A stretch of DNA of 64,000 nucleotides from Flavobacterium pectinovorum (GTDB lineage: Bacteria; Bacteroidota; Bacteroidia; Flavobacteriales; Flavobacteriaceae): assembly GCF_022802975.1 (NCBI RefSeq), contig NZ_JAFEVZ010000014.1, forward strand, positions 62,001-126,000, given 5' to 3'. Shown piece after piece: positions 9,346-17,090 of this stretch. The notes beneath the pieces were generated by a model that worked only from the letters and a program-made list of their open reading frames with translations, was not told the origin of the DNA and searched no databases. How positions within the stretch are numbered: the first letter of the stretch is position 1; each line of letters starts with the position of its first letter. A program made the translations under genes and the position numbers.

Positions 9346-9380
9346 AAAGGCTCAAAACCAGATTAAGTTTTTGAGCCTTT
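9346..9380 (-). terminator. Hairpin upstream of the amylase gene, terminator-like on the minus strand
   Basis: Stem AAAGGCTCAAAA (9346-9357)/TTTTGAGCCTTT (9369-9380); on the minus strand it is followed by eight T. It is about 350 bp after the phnA-like gene stop, oddly far. The segment CAAAACCAGATTAAGTTTTT resembles the arm and loop of the hairpin at 5898-5931. Confidence 0.6.
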
Positions 9381-9459
9381 CATTTTAAAGTGTAATTTTT
9401 TTTAAACTTCAAATACTACTTTTTTGTAAGTGATCTATTTCATGTAGTTTAAAAATATT

Positions 9460-9675
9460 TTGGTTCTTCGCCTAAAACAGTGGATTTTAAAAAAGACAAT
9501 TTCTTAGTGAAATACAAAAAAATCTGCTAAATCTGCGGGAAGTAATTTAAAATTTATCCCGCAGATTTAGCAGATTCCGTAGCTGCCGAAAATAGATTTT
9601 CCATTGTTTATGGCGAAGAACCTAATTAATTGAAAATCCATTTATTCAATTCCACTAATTTTGGCGAAGAACCAA
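9460..9675. repeat. Nested inverted-repeat element
   Basis: Outer arms TTGGTTCTTCGCC (9460-9472) and GGCGAAGAACCAA (9663-9675), with an extra GGCGAAGAACC at 9612-9622. In the centre is a perfect 20-bp inverted repeat AATCTGCTAAATCTGCGGGA (9521-9540)/TCCCGCAGATTTAGCAGATT (9557-9576). No coding capacity. Together with the hairpin at 9346-9380 it accounts for the long spacer 9133-9736. Confidence 0.8.
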
Positions 9676-9736
9676 TATATCTAAGTTTTTCAATTACAGT
9701 TTTAGTCTATATAGTAAAAACAATAATTTTTTAAAC

Positions 9737-10315
9737 TTATATTTTCTTAACATATTGTGTAATAATTACAATTTGCTGACCATCAACTTTTCCTTCAATA
9801 TATTCTGCGTTTTCATGGTCTAAACGGATATTACGAACAGCGGTACCTTGTTTAGCCACCATGCTTGATCCTTTTACTTTCAAATCTTTAATTAAAACGA
9901 CAGAATCTCCGTGTTGTAAAACTACGCCATTACTGTCACGATGAATCAGTTTATTTTCGTCATCTTCACCTTCTCCGGTTGCTTGTGCCCATGCAAGAAT
10001 ATCTTCATCTAAGTACATCATATCCAGTAATTCCTGAGGCCAGCCGGCAGCACGCATACGGCTTAACATTCTCCAGGCAACAACCTGAACCGGAATGTTT
10101 TCATTCCACATGCTGTCATTTAGGCATCTCCAGTGATTTAAATCGACTTTGTCCGGATTTTCAATTTGGTCAATACAAGTGCTACAGGTTAATACAGCTT
10201 CATCAATACCACCTTTTTGAGTTGGTAATACCTGATATACTTTTAAGTTTTCTTCAGCGTCGCAAAGTTCACATTTAGATCCGCTGCGTTTATTTAATTC
10301 TCTTTCGATGCTCAT
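9737..10315 (-). CDS. PhnA domain-containing zinc-ribbon protein
   Basis: A PhnA-family protein of 192 residues. Two CxxC pairs (CELC at about 15-18 and CSTC at about 44-47) form an N-terminal zinc ribbon, and a C-terminal PhnA domain (about 125-192, VLQHGDSVVLIKDLKVKGSS, then KQGTAVRNIRL) is a small SH3-like barrel. Despite the name, the family has no proven direct part in phosphonate breakdown; PhnA of some species is a phosphonoacetate hydrolase of another fold. The protein is longer than the roughly 110-residue E. coli form, with an inserted helical middle (WRMLSRMRAAGWPQELLDMM). It stands alone, with no phn genes nearby. Confidence 0.85.
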   Translation of the reverse strand: MSIERELNKRSGSKCELCDAEENLKVYQVLPTQKGGIDEAVLTCSTCIDQIENPDKVDLNHWRCLNDSMWNENIPVQVVAWRMLSRMRAAGWPQELLDMMYLDEDILAWAQATGEGEDDENKLIHRDSNGVVLQHGDSVVLIKDLKVKGSSMVAKQGTAVRNIRLDHENAEYIEGKVDGQQIVIITQYVKKI

Positions 10316-10404
10316 TGTTTGATTTTTATTTGAAACGCCGAAATTACTTATAATTTGAATGGGTTACAAATTTATTGGAAGGCAGTTTATTTTAAATAAT
10401 AATC

Positions 10405-11265
10405 TTATATTTTTTTAATCCAACTTACAATACGGTCTAATGTCTGATTGTCTATTTGATATAGATTGTTGTATTCTTTTGTCTTTTTCCAATTATCTGT
10501 GCCTTTTCTTAAAAAATGATTTTGTCCTTGTAAAATTTCGGTACTTATGTTTTTATTATTTATTTCAGTCAAGAGGCTAATAGTTTTTTCACTATCAAAA
10601 AAACTATCATTAGTACCTGAAATAAATAACAATGGAATATTTAGATTCTCAAACACAGTTTTAGCACTGGTTTTTATCTTTGGATTGCTTTTAGATAAAA
10701 ATTGAAGATGATTAAACCTGCCATATTTTTCTACAGGCGTTGACATAAGCACAATAAAATCCATATTGAGACTTTTTTGATAGACATCAATTGTAGCAAT
10801 TCCGCCGAGGCTATGACCTAAAACTCCAATTTGTTTTTTCGCAAGAGTATCCGTTTTTTTGATGTTATCCAACGCATAATATAAATCCTGAATAATCTGA
10901 TCTACACTAAAATTAACAGTTCCGCCTGATTTGCCAACACCACGGTCATCGAATCGATAAACAGCAATGCTGTTTTTTAAAAGTTCTTCTGCGAGTACAT
11001 AGTGAGAGTTGCGTGTGTCTTTTCCGCTTCCGGGAACTATAATGACTATTTTTGAATATTCAATTTTTGGAAATATTAAAGTGCCACTTAAAGTTATATT
11101 GTCTTCCAAATCAACAAAATTGATTTCACGGAAGTTATAATTTTCAGGATGTTCTATTTCTTTTTCAAAATCGTAACTTTTTTGTCCATATAAAGTACTT
11201 GCCGGAATGAGTGAAATAATTAAGATAATTATTTTGGTAATGAAATAAACTCGATTATTTTTCAT
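10405..11265 (-). CDS. Secreted alpha/beta hydrolase
   Basis: An alpha/beta-fold hydrolase of 286 residues with an N-terminal signal peptide or anchor (about 5-27). The nucleophile elbow is GHSLGG (G-x-S-x-G). An oxyanion region VIIVPGSGKDTRNSHY precedes a YRFDDRGVGKSGG segment typical of the serine aminopeptidase/acyl-esterase branch. FISGTNDSFF supplies the acid and GQNHFL the histidine of the triad. The substrate is unknown. Its ATG overlaps the coaD stop (ATGA, 11262-11265), so the two are co-translated, though no functional link is evident. Confidence 0.88.
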   Translation of the reverse strand: MKNNRVYFITKIIILIISLIPASTLYGQKSYDFEKEIEHPENYNFREINFVDLEDNITLSGTLIFPKIEYSKIVIIVPGSGKDTRNSHYVLAEELLKNSIAVYRFDDRGVGKSGGTVNFSVDQIIQDLYYALDNIKKTDTLAKKQIGVLGHSLGGIATIDVYQKSLNMDFIVLMSTPVEKYGRFNHLQFLSKSNPKIKTSAKTVFENLNIPLLFISGTNDSFFDSEKTISLLTEINNKNISTEILQGQNHFLRKGTDNWKKTKEYNNLYQIDNQTLDRIVSWIKKI

Positions 11266-11726
11266 TTTTGTTTTTTTACTCTCACCGCATCCGGAACCAG
11301 CATTTCATATTCACCTCCGTGGCGTAATACATCACGAACAATACTTGAACTGATAAATGAAGTGCCAGCCGCAGTTAATAAAAACACGGTTTCAATTTTA
11401 GAAAGTTTTCTGTTGGTGTGGGCAATTGCTTTTTCGAATTCGAAATCGGCAGGATTACGCAAACCTCTTAAAATAAAATTAGCTTTAAGTTTTTTTGCCA
11501 GATCAATAGTTAAACCTTCGTAAGTGATAACAGAAACTTTGGGTTCATCCTTAAAAGTTTCTTCGATAAAACGTTTTCTTTCTTCGAGGGAAAACATATA
11601 TTTTTTTTCAGCATTGACTCCAATAGCTATTATGATTTCATCAAATAAAGGAATCCCCCTTTTGATAATGTCTTCGTGTCCAAGTGTAATGGGATCAAAT
11701 GATCCGGGAAATATAGCTTTTTTCAT
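11262..11726 (-). CDS. coaD: Pantetheine-phosphate adenylyltransferase
   Basis: CoaD transfers AMP from ATP to 4'-phosphopantetheine, the penultimate step of coenzyme A synthesis. The 154 residues match the family length. The nucleotidyltransferase signature is seen as FPGSFDPITLGHEDII (T/HxGH motif), and the C-terminal ISSSIVRDVLRHGG fits the ISSTxVR motif that binds ATP phosphates. RGLRNPADFEFE is also diagnostic. The downstream hydrolase overlaps it by 4 bp. The 87-bp stretch upstream is made of CTAAG-type repeats. Confidence 0.96.
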   Translation of the reverse strand: MKKAIFPGSFDPITLGHEDIIKRGIPLFDEIIIAIGVNAEKKYMFSLEERKRFIEETFKDEPKVSVITYEGLTIDLAKKLKANFILRGLRNPADFEFEKAIAHTNRKLSKIETVFLLTAAGTSFISSSIVRDVLRHGGEYEMLVPDAVRVKKQK

Positions 11727-11813
11727 TTTTTTTGAGGTGCTAAGGTTCTGAGGTGCTAAGGTACTAAGTTTTTTTTGAGGTTCAGAAACTCAAAGAAACA
11801 AAGGTTTAGAGTC
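11727..11813. repeat. CTAAG-type intergenic short repeats
   Basis: Iterated GGTGCTAAGGTTCTGA and GGTGCTAAGGTACTAAG between coaD and its neighbour. The same vocabulary recurs at 12553-12602, 15828-15865 (TCTAAAATCTAAGAAGTC) and 24996-25141. Confidence 0.6.
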
Positions 11814-12467
11814 TTATTTTGTTATTGGAATTTGGTATTCAGATTTTAAAAGTTGTATGGGATATTTAGAACGCTTGATTTTAATAATTTCGTCTTTTTT
11901 ATAAAGCTCTAACAATTCTTTTTTTGAATACGTAGCTTTTCGGTTTGTATAATTTTCTGATTTATCTAAAGCATCAATTTCATAAGGCAAATAAGCATTA
12001 AAATCATTATGAGTTGTATAAACGCTGTCTTTTGTGACTTTGTCAATTTTCATATTAGAATAATAACCATCAGAAAATTTTAGATTATAAACATCTCCAA
12101 CAATTGGGGTTTTTATTAGAATGCTGGTTTCGTCTTTTTTATCAAAATAATTCTTAATTGTAAAAATAAGGAATAATGCCAGAATAAAAGAACCGGTAAA
12201 CATCCAAATTGAATTGCCTGTTTTTTCAGTTCTCAATTTTAATTGAATGCTTTCCGATAAATCTTCGTAGTTAAATGTTTCTTTACAATGACTGCATTTT
12301 ATAAAAACAAGTTTACCTACAGGAAATAACGGAATTAGAGTCAGGTGTGTATATCTTCTGTAGATGCTAAAATGCAGAGTATTCTCTTCGTTACATTTTG
12401 GGCATTTTTCATTAAAAATTTCCCCGTTTTTTATATTTGAGTCCCGGGTTCCAATAAGAAAGAGCAT
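11814..12467 (-). CDS. Zinc-ribbon membrane protein of unknown function
   Basis: A 217-residue protein with an N-terminal zinc ribbon (CPKC at about 22-25 and CSHC at about 58-61) of the kind found in many Bacteroidota membrane proteins. A hydrophobic segment between them (HLTLIPLFPVGK) probably packs the ribbon. One clear membrane helix (about 85-107, IWMFTGSFILALFLIFTI) follows, then a soluble C-terminal domain of about 110 residues with no motif I recognise. It likely sits in the inner membrane with the ribbon in the cytoplasm. No operon partner is obvious. Confidence 0.65.
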   Translation of the reverse strand: MLFLIGTRDSNIKNGEIFNEKCPKCNEENTLHFSIYRRYTHLTLIPLFPVGKLVFIKCSHCKETFNYEDLSESIQLKLRTEKTGNSIWMFTGSFILALFLIFTIKNYFDKKDETSILIKTPIVGDVYNLKFSDGYYSNMKIDKVTKDSVYTTHNDFNAYLPYEIDALDKSENYTNRKATYSKKELLELYKKDEIIKIKRSKYPIQLLKSEYQIPITK

Positions 12468-12552
12468 ATTGTTTGAGTTTGTGAGGTATGAAGGTTAGAC
12501 TTGAAAGGACTTCGACTTCACTCGGTCAGACAAGCTTTATAAATTAATAAAT

Positions 12553-12602
12553 AAGGTGCTAAAATCTTAGAATCTTAGCACCTCAGTATCTTAGCATCTT
12601 TA
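12553..12602. repeat. CTAAG-type repeat, inverted pair
   Basis: AGGTGCTAAAATCTTAGAAT, then CTTAGCACCTCAGTATCTTAG: the arms AGGTGCTAA/TTAGCACCT can pair and lie directly at the ddl stop, so the hairpin may help end the ddl transcript. A fragment of another repeat (GACTTCGACTTCACTCGGTC) lies at about 12510. Confidence 0.5.
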
Positions 12603-13571
12603 AGCCAGAGCTAGCTCAATTGCATTTGTAAATAAATCTTCAAGTGTTATTCCGGCTGCTTTGGCTTGCTGTGGAATCAGACTTTCTGTTGTTAATCCCG
12701 GAATGGTGTTCATTTCCAGCATGTGCGGTTCGTTGTTTACGATAATGAATTCGCTTCTTGAGAATCCTTTCATTTTCAATACTTGGTATGCACGTTTTGC
12801 AGTTTCACCAATTTTTTGTGTCAGTTCATCTGAAATTCTCGCAGGCGTGATTTCCTGTGATTTTCCTTCGTATTTCGCTTCGTAATCGAAGAAATCATTG
12901 TCTGATACGATTTCGGTAATTGGTAACACGATGATTTCGCCTTTATAATTGATAACCCCAACAGAAACTTCAGTTCCGTCAAGGAAGCTTTCGATGATGA
13001 TTTCGTTGTCTTCTTTGTAGGCCACTTCAATGGCAATTGGCAATTCGGCTTCGTTTTTTACTTTTGAGATTCCGAAACTAGAACCCGCTTTGTTTGGTTT
13101 TACGAAACAAGGCAAACCTACTTTTTTAACGATTTCGGCTGTATTGATTTCGTCTCCTTTATTTAGGTAATAAGAGATTGCGGTCTTGATTCCGTATGGT
13201 TTTAAAACAGATAATAAATCACGTTTGTTGAATGTTACGGCTGCCTGATAATAATCGCAGGAAGTTTGCGGAATTCCTAACAATTCGAAATATGCCTGCA
13301 TGAGTCCGTCTTCGCCCGGAGAACCGTGAATAGCATTAAAAACACAGTCAAATTTGATTTTCTCACCGTTTACGGTTACAGAGAAATCGTTTCTGTCAAT
13401 TGGAAATTCAGCATCGTTTTCGTCTACATACACCCATTTTTCTTTGAAAATATGAATTCGGAATCCGTTGTATTTTGTTTTGTCAAGGTATTGTTTTACT
13501 ACGTTTCCACTGATTAGAGAGATTTTATATTCGCTTGAATATCCGCCCATGATAATGGCTATGTTTTTCAT
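12600..13571 (-). CDS. ddl: D-alanine--D-alanine ligase
   Basis: Ddl joins two D-alanines using ATP to make the dipeptide of peptidoglycan stem peptides. At 323 residues it has the ATP-grasp layout. N-terminal GGYSSEYKISLISG matches the family start (usually GGxSxExxVSLxSG), NAIHGSPGEDG is the substrate loop, KPNKAGSSFGISKV binds nucleotide, EMNTIPGLT is the metal-binding end motif and SRSEFIIV precedes it. The gene is flanked by repeats on both sides and is not in a mur cluster. Confidence 0.96.
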   Translation of the reverse strand: MKNIAIIMGGYSSEYKISLISGNVVKQYLDKTKYNGFRIHIFKEKWVYVDENDAEFPIDRNDFSVTVNGEKIKFDCVFNAIHGSPGEDGLMQAYFELLGIPQTSCDYYQAAVTFNKRDLLSVLKPYGIKTAISYYLNKGDEINTAEIVKKVGLPCFVKPNKAGSSFGISKVKNEAELPIAIEVAYKEDNEIIIESFLDGTEVSVGVINYKGEIIVLPITEIVSDNDFFDYEAKYEGKSQEITPARISDELTQKIGETAKRAYQVLKMKGFSRSEFIIVNNEPHMLEMNTIPGLTTESLIPQQAKAAGITLEDLFTNAIELALA

Positions 13572-13695
13572 TTTATATTTTTGTTTAAAGTTTAATTTTG
13601 TTTAAGGTTTCAGGTTTTCGTTGCTTCAACATTCGGTAGAAGTCGGTGTCAGTTTCGCAATTATTTAGTTAATTTACTCTCTCATTTTTATATTG

Positions 13696-13800
13696 TTTGT
13701 CATTTCGACGGAGGAGAAATCACACTAGAAACTCCGCAAAGTATGGTTCCAATCTTTGTCGAATCCCGAGTGTGATTTCTCCTTTCGTCGAAATGACAAA
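13696..13800. repeat. Large inverted repeat, TTTGTCATTTCGACG family
   Basis: Arms at about 13696-13726 and 13769-13800: TTTGTCATTTCGACG and AGGAGAAATCACACT against AGTGTGATTTCTCC and CGTCGAAATGACAAA, nearly perfect over 30 bp. The same family forms the inner part of the element at 23751-24004. Confidence 0.85.
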
Positions 13801-13830
13801 AAAAGAAAGAATGCTCTTATGAAACCTAAA

Positions 13831-13913
13831 AGCCCTAGCCCTGATGGCAGCGGCATCCTTTTGTGCCGGGGTTCGGCATAAAAGATACAGCGGACAGCAG
13901 GAAAGAGCTCCTT
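13831..13913 (+). repeat. Dispersed repeat family R1, best copy
   Basis: Order: AGCCCTAGCCCTGATGGCAG, CGGCATCCTTTTGTGCCGGG, GTTCGGCATAAAAGATACAG, CGGACAGCAGGAAAG. It contains a hairpin (CTTTTGTGCC/GGCATAAAAG). It abuts the inverted repeat at 13696-13800; together they fill the ddl-PASTA spacer. Confidence 0.8.
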
Positions 13914-14035
13914 AAAATTGAAATTCCAAATTTTAAAATTCCAAATTCCAATAATCTTTGTTTTCAACATTAATAACATCGTGTTACTTTCTTGCTTAAA
14001 ACAAAATTATCATTTTTTTTGAAACGAAATAGCTT

Positions 14036-14043
14036 TATCTTTG
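14036..14043 (+). promoter_or_regulatory. -7 promoter element of the PASTA/rluD operon
   Basis: TATCTTTG fits TAnnTTTG exactly; no good TTG at the -33 position. Transcription would start near 14049, downstream of the possible TTG start at 14041, which argues for the ATG at 14065. Confidence 0.6.
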
Positions 14044-14064
14044 CGTTCATCTAAAAATAAATTT

Positions 14065-14688
14065 ATGAGTTTACGTAAGTATTTAACGAGCCGTGTGTTT
14101 TTTTTGCAAGTGTTGGGTGCAGCTGCTATTATTGCAGTTATAGGCTATTTGTTTATGCATTGGCTGACGTTTACAACGGATCATGGACATGAAATTGCGG
14201 TTCCGAATTTAGCTAAACTGACTGAAGAGCAGGTTGAAGAAAAGCTGGACGAACTGGATTTGGATTATGTGCTTTTGGATAGTGTTGATTATAGAAGTGA
14301 GTTTCCAAAATTTAGTGTTGTAGAGCAGGATCCGCTGCCTGGGACGATGGTAAAAGTAGGAAGAAAGATATATATTAAAATTAATGCATCGGGATTTTCG
14401 TCTGTACGAATTCCGGATTTAATCGAAAAAACGTATCGTGAGGCGGTTCCGACACTGAAAGCTTTAGGACTTCAGGAAGGAACGATTACCTATATCCCAA
14501 ACCTTGGAAAAGATATGGTTCTGGAACTCCGCTATAAAGGCAGAAACCTGAAAGCAGGAGACCGTGTACTGAAAGCATCTAAAATCGATTTGGTTTTAGG
14601 TGACGGAAAAGCAAGTTATGTAGATGAAAGCGAGGCTGTTGACAGTACTGCTGCGCCAATTGAAGAAAACCCAACTGATGAACAATAA
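14065..14688 (+). CDS. PASTA domain-containing membrane protein
   Basis: A single-pass protein of about 207 residues. A short cytosolic start and a membrane helix (about residues 11-31, FFLQVLGAAAIIAVIGYLF) are followed by periplasmic PASTA repeats: VPNLAKLTEEQVEEKLDELD, then EQDPLPGTMVKVGRKIYIKI, then IPDLIEKTYREAVPTLKALG. PASTA domains bind peptidoglycan or beta-lactams in kinases and PBPs, but here no kinase domain is attached. Bacteroidota often keep this gene directly before rluD, as here, where the two overlap by 11 bp. The acidic tail (DESEAVDSTAAPIEENPTDE) is low complexity. The start at 14065 is chosen over the upstream TTG because of promoter position. Confidence 0.88.
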   Translation: MSLRKYLTSRVFFLQVLGAAAIIAVIGYLFMHWLTFTTDHGHEIAVPNLAKLTEEQVEEKLDELDLDYVLLDSVDYRSEFPKFSVVEQDPLPGTMVKVGRKIYIKINASGFSSVRIPDLIEKTYREAVPTLKALGLQEGTITYIPNLGKDMVLELRYKGRNLKAGDRVLKASKIDLVLGDGKASYVDESEAVDSTAAPIEENPTDEQ

Positions 14689-15724
14689 TAGTGAAGAAAA
14701 TTTAGATCTGGAAGACGAATTATTCGAGCATTACAGATTTGAAGTCCCAAAAGGTCAGGCGTTTTTGCGTATTGACAAATATTTAATGAATTTGATTCAG
14801 AATGCCACGCGTAATAAAATTCAGAACGCTGCAAACGACGGAAACATTTTTGTGAATGATATTCCGGTAAAATCAAATTACAAAGTAAAACCTTTAGATG
14901 TGATAACCGTGATGTTGTCGCATCCGCCGTTTGAAAATCATATTCTGCCGGAAGATCTTCCAATTAATATTGTGTATGAAGATGAGGCCTTTTTGTTAAT
15001 CAATAAAGAACCCGGAATGGTTGTGCATCCCGGTCACGGAAACTATACCGGAACTTTAGTTAATGCTTTGGCGCATCATTTTGATAATCTGCCAATGAAC
15101 AGCAGTGAACGACCTGGTTTGGTGCACCGAATCGATAAGGATACGTCCGGACTTTTGGTGGTTGCCAAAACAGAAGCTGCCATGACACATTTGGCTAAGC
15201 AATTTGAAGCTAAAACTACCGAACGTGAATATATTGCCCTTGTGTGGGGGAATGTTGCTGCAGAAGCTGGAACGATTGAAGGAAACCTTGCCCGACATTT
15301 GAAAGACCGTATGCAGATGGCAGTTTTCGCAGATCCTGAAATTGGAAAGCCTGCGATAACACATTATAAAGTTCTGGAGCGTTTTGGTTATGTAACTTTG
15401 ATTTCATGCAAACTGGAAACAGGAAGAACACACCAGATTCGTGCACACATGAAACACATCGGGCATCCGCTTTTTAATGACGAGCGTTACGGAGGTCATT
15501 TGATTCTAAAGGGAACGACTTTTACAAAATACAAACAGTTTATCGAAAATTGTTTTAAAGCCTTACCACGTCAGGCACTGCATGCAAAAACACTAGGATT
15601 CATTCATCCGAATACGGGTGAACTGATGCGTTTTGATACCGAATTGCCTCAGGATTTTCAGGATTGTATTGAAAAATGGCGTAATTATGTGAAATCGCAT
15701 AATACTGAAGATGAAGAGGAATAA
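14678..15724 (+). CDS. rluD: RluD-type 23S rRNA pseudouridine synthase
   Basis: A RluA-family pseudouridine synthase of about 348 residues. An N-terminal S4 domain (about 25-90, LRIDKYLMNLIQNATRNKIQ) binds RNA. The catalytic domain contains LVHRIDKDTSGLLVVAKT, whose aspartate attacks the uridine, plus LETGRTHQIRAHMKHIGHPL. RluD modifies helix 69 of 23S rRNA; substrate choice among RluA/C/D cannot be read from sequence alone, but S4 plus length fits RluD or RluC. Translation is probably coupled to the PASTA gene (11-bp overlap). The frame is open further upstream inside the PASTA gene, and I reject that extension. Confidence 0.93.
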   Translation: MNNNSEENLDLEDELFEHYRFEVPKGQAFLRIDKYLMNLIQNATRNKIQNAANDGNIFVNDIPVKSNYKVKPLDVITVMLSHPPFENHILPEDLPINIVYEDEAFLLINKEPGMVVHPGHGNYTGTLVNALAHHFDNLPMNSSERPGLVHRIDKDTSGLLVVAKTEAAMTHLAKQFEAKTTEREYIALVWGNVAAEAGTIEGNLARHLKDRMQMAVFADPEIGKPAITHYKVLERFGYVTLISCKLETGRTHQIRAHMKHIGHPLFNDERYGGHLILKGTTFTKYKQFIENCFKALPRQALHAKTLGFIHPNTGELMRFDTELPQDFQDCIEKWRNYVKSHNTEDEEE

Positions 15725-15771
15725 TTTGATAATGAGATAATTTGTCAATTAGATAATTACTTTTTAAAAAT

Positions 15772-15799
15772 GAAAAGCTCCTTAAAATGGAGCTTTTTC
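15772..15799 (+). terminator. Intrinsic terminator after rluD
   Basis: Stem GAAAAGCTCC (15772-15781)/GGAGCTTTTTC (15789-15799), 7-nt loop, within 50 bp of the rluD stop. Confidence 0.75.
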
Positions 15800-15889
15800 G
15801 TTTCATGAAAAGAAACTGAAATCTAAAAAGTCTAAAATCTAAGAAGTCTAACATTCTAAATTACTAAGTTTGTATTTCAGAAAATAATT

Positions 15890-16672
15890 ATGAAAAACAA
15901 TTTCAATCTCAGAACGGTAAATGTTACGCGTTACATTACGCCTTTGCGCGAGGGAGGTTCTTTGCCTGCTTTGGCGGAAGCCGATGACGATTTTAAATAT
16001 GTCCTGAAATTTAAAGGTGCCGGTCATGGCGTAAAAGCTTTGATTGCCGAATTGGTAGGCGGACAGGTTGCGAAAGCCTTAAAATTACAGCTTCCTGAAT
16101 TGGTTTTTGCCAATCTCGATGAAGCTTTTGGAAGAACCGAAGCCGATGAAGAGATTCAGGATTTGCTTCAGGGAAGTCAGGGATTAAATCTGGCGCTTCA
16201 TTTTCTGTCGGGTGCGATTACTTTTGATCCTGTTGTTACGACTGTCGATGCCAAATTAGCTTCGCAGATTGTCTGGCTGGATGCTTATATCACGAATGTT
16301 GACCGAACTTTTAAAAACACCAATATGCTGATCTGGCACAAGGAATTATGGCTGATCGATCATGGCGCTTGCTTGTATTTTCATCATTCCTGGAACAACT
16401 GGGAGCAGCATGCCAAAAGTCCGTTTGCGTTGATAAAAGATCATGTTTTACTGCCTCAGGCTTCACTTTTAAAAGAAGTTGATGCCGAATTTAAAGCGAT
16501 TTTAACTCCTGAAATTTTAGAAGAAATTGTCAATACGATTCCGCTGGACTGGCTTCAATGGGAAGACACAGACGAAACATCGGAAGGCTTACGAAATGTG
16601 TATTTGCAGTTTTTAAAGACAAGATTAGCCAATTCCGAAATATTTGTAAATCAGGCTCAAAATGCAAGATAA
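15890..16672 (+). CDS. HipA-like Ser/Thr kinase family protein
   Basis: A 260-residue stand-alone kinase-like protein of the HipA_2 type. YVLKFKGAGHGVKALIAELV holds the probable ATP-binding lysine and helix C glutamate. DAYITNVDRTFKNTNMLIW is the catalytic loop (N-x-D-R-T-x-x-N-x-N) and LWLIDHGACL the metal-binding DHG. All key residues are present, so it should be active. It lacks the N-terminal domain of HipA toxins, and no HipB-like antitoxin is adjacent. It overlaps the DUF3037 gene by 11 bp; this pair is recurrent in bacteria, but its role is not established as far as I know. Confidence 0.85.
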   Translation: MKNNFNLRTVNVTRYITPLREGGSLPALAEADDDFKYVLKFKGAGHGVKALIAELVGGQVAKALKLQLPELVFANLDEAFGRTEADEEIQDLLQGSQGLNLALHFLSGAITFDPVVTTVDAKLASQIVWLDAYITNVDRTFKNTNMLIWHKELWLIDHGACLYFHHSWNNWEQHAKSPFALIKDHVLLPQASLLKEVDAEFKAILTPEILEEIVNTIPLDWLQWEDTDETSEGLRNVYLQFLKTRLANSEIFVNQAQNAR

Positions 16673-17045
16673 TCACTTATACGAATATGCTGTGATTCGG
16701 GTTGTACCAAGGGTAGAGCGCGAAGAATTCCTGAATATCGGAATCATTTTGTTTTGCAAAAAAGCCAAATTTATAAAGGTTCTTTTTCACTTAAATAAAG
16801 AAAAAATACAAGCCCTTTCTGCTGATTTTGATATCGAACAGTTAGAATGTAATTTAACTTCATTAGAAAAAATTACCAACGGTGCCAAAGATGGCGGTCC
16901 AATTGCTGAGTTTGATATTCCGGAGCGTTTTAGATGGCTAACGGCTATTAGAAGTTCGGCTATACAAACCTCAAGACCACATCCGGGGTTGTGTGTAGAT
17001 TTGGAGAAAACGATTCAGAGATTGTTTCAGGAACTTGTTCTTTAA
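16662..17045 (+). CDS. DUF3037 family protein
   Basis: A 127-residue protein with the DUF3037 features: YEYAVIRVVPRVEREEFLNI at the start, IGIILFCKKAKFI as a core strand, and a FRWLTAIRSSAIQTSRPHPG segment near the end with conserved R-S-x-x-Q. Its ATG overlaps the end of the kinase gene, so the products are probably made in fixed ratio and may interact. DUF3037 may modulate or be a target of the kinase; that is inference from the conserved pairing. Confidence 0.88.
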   Translation: MQDNHLYEYAVIRVVPRVEREEFLNIGIILFCKKAKFIKVLFHLNKEKIQALSADFDIEQLECNLTSLEKITNGAKDGGPIAEFDIPERFRWLTAIRSSAIQTSRPHPGLCVDLEKTIQRLFQELVL

Positions 17046-17090
17046 AACCATATAAGTTATATAAGATAATTTAAGTTTTATTTTAATGAA

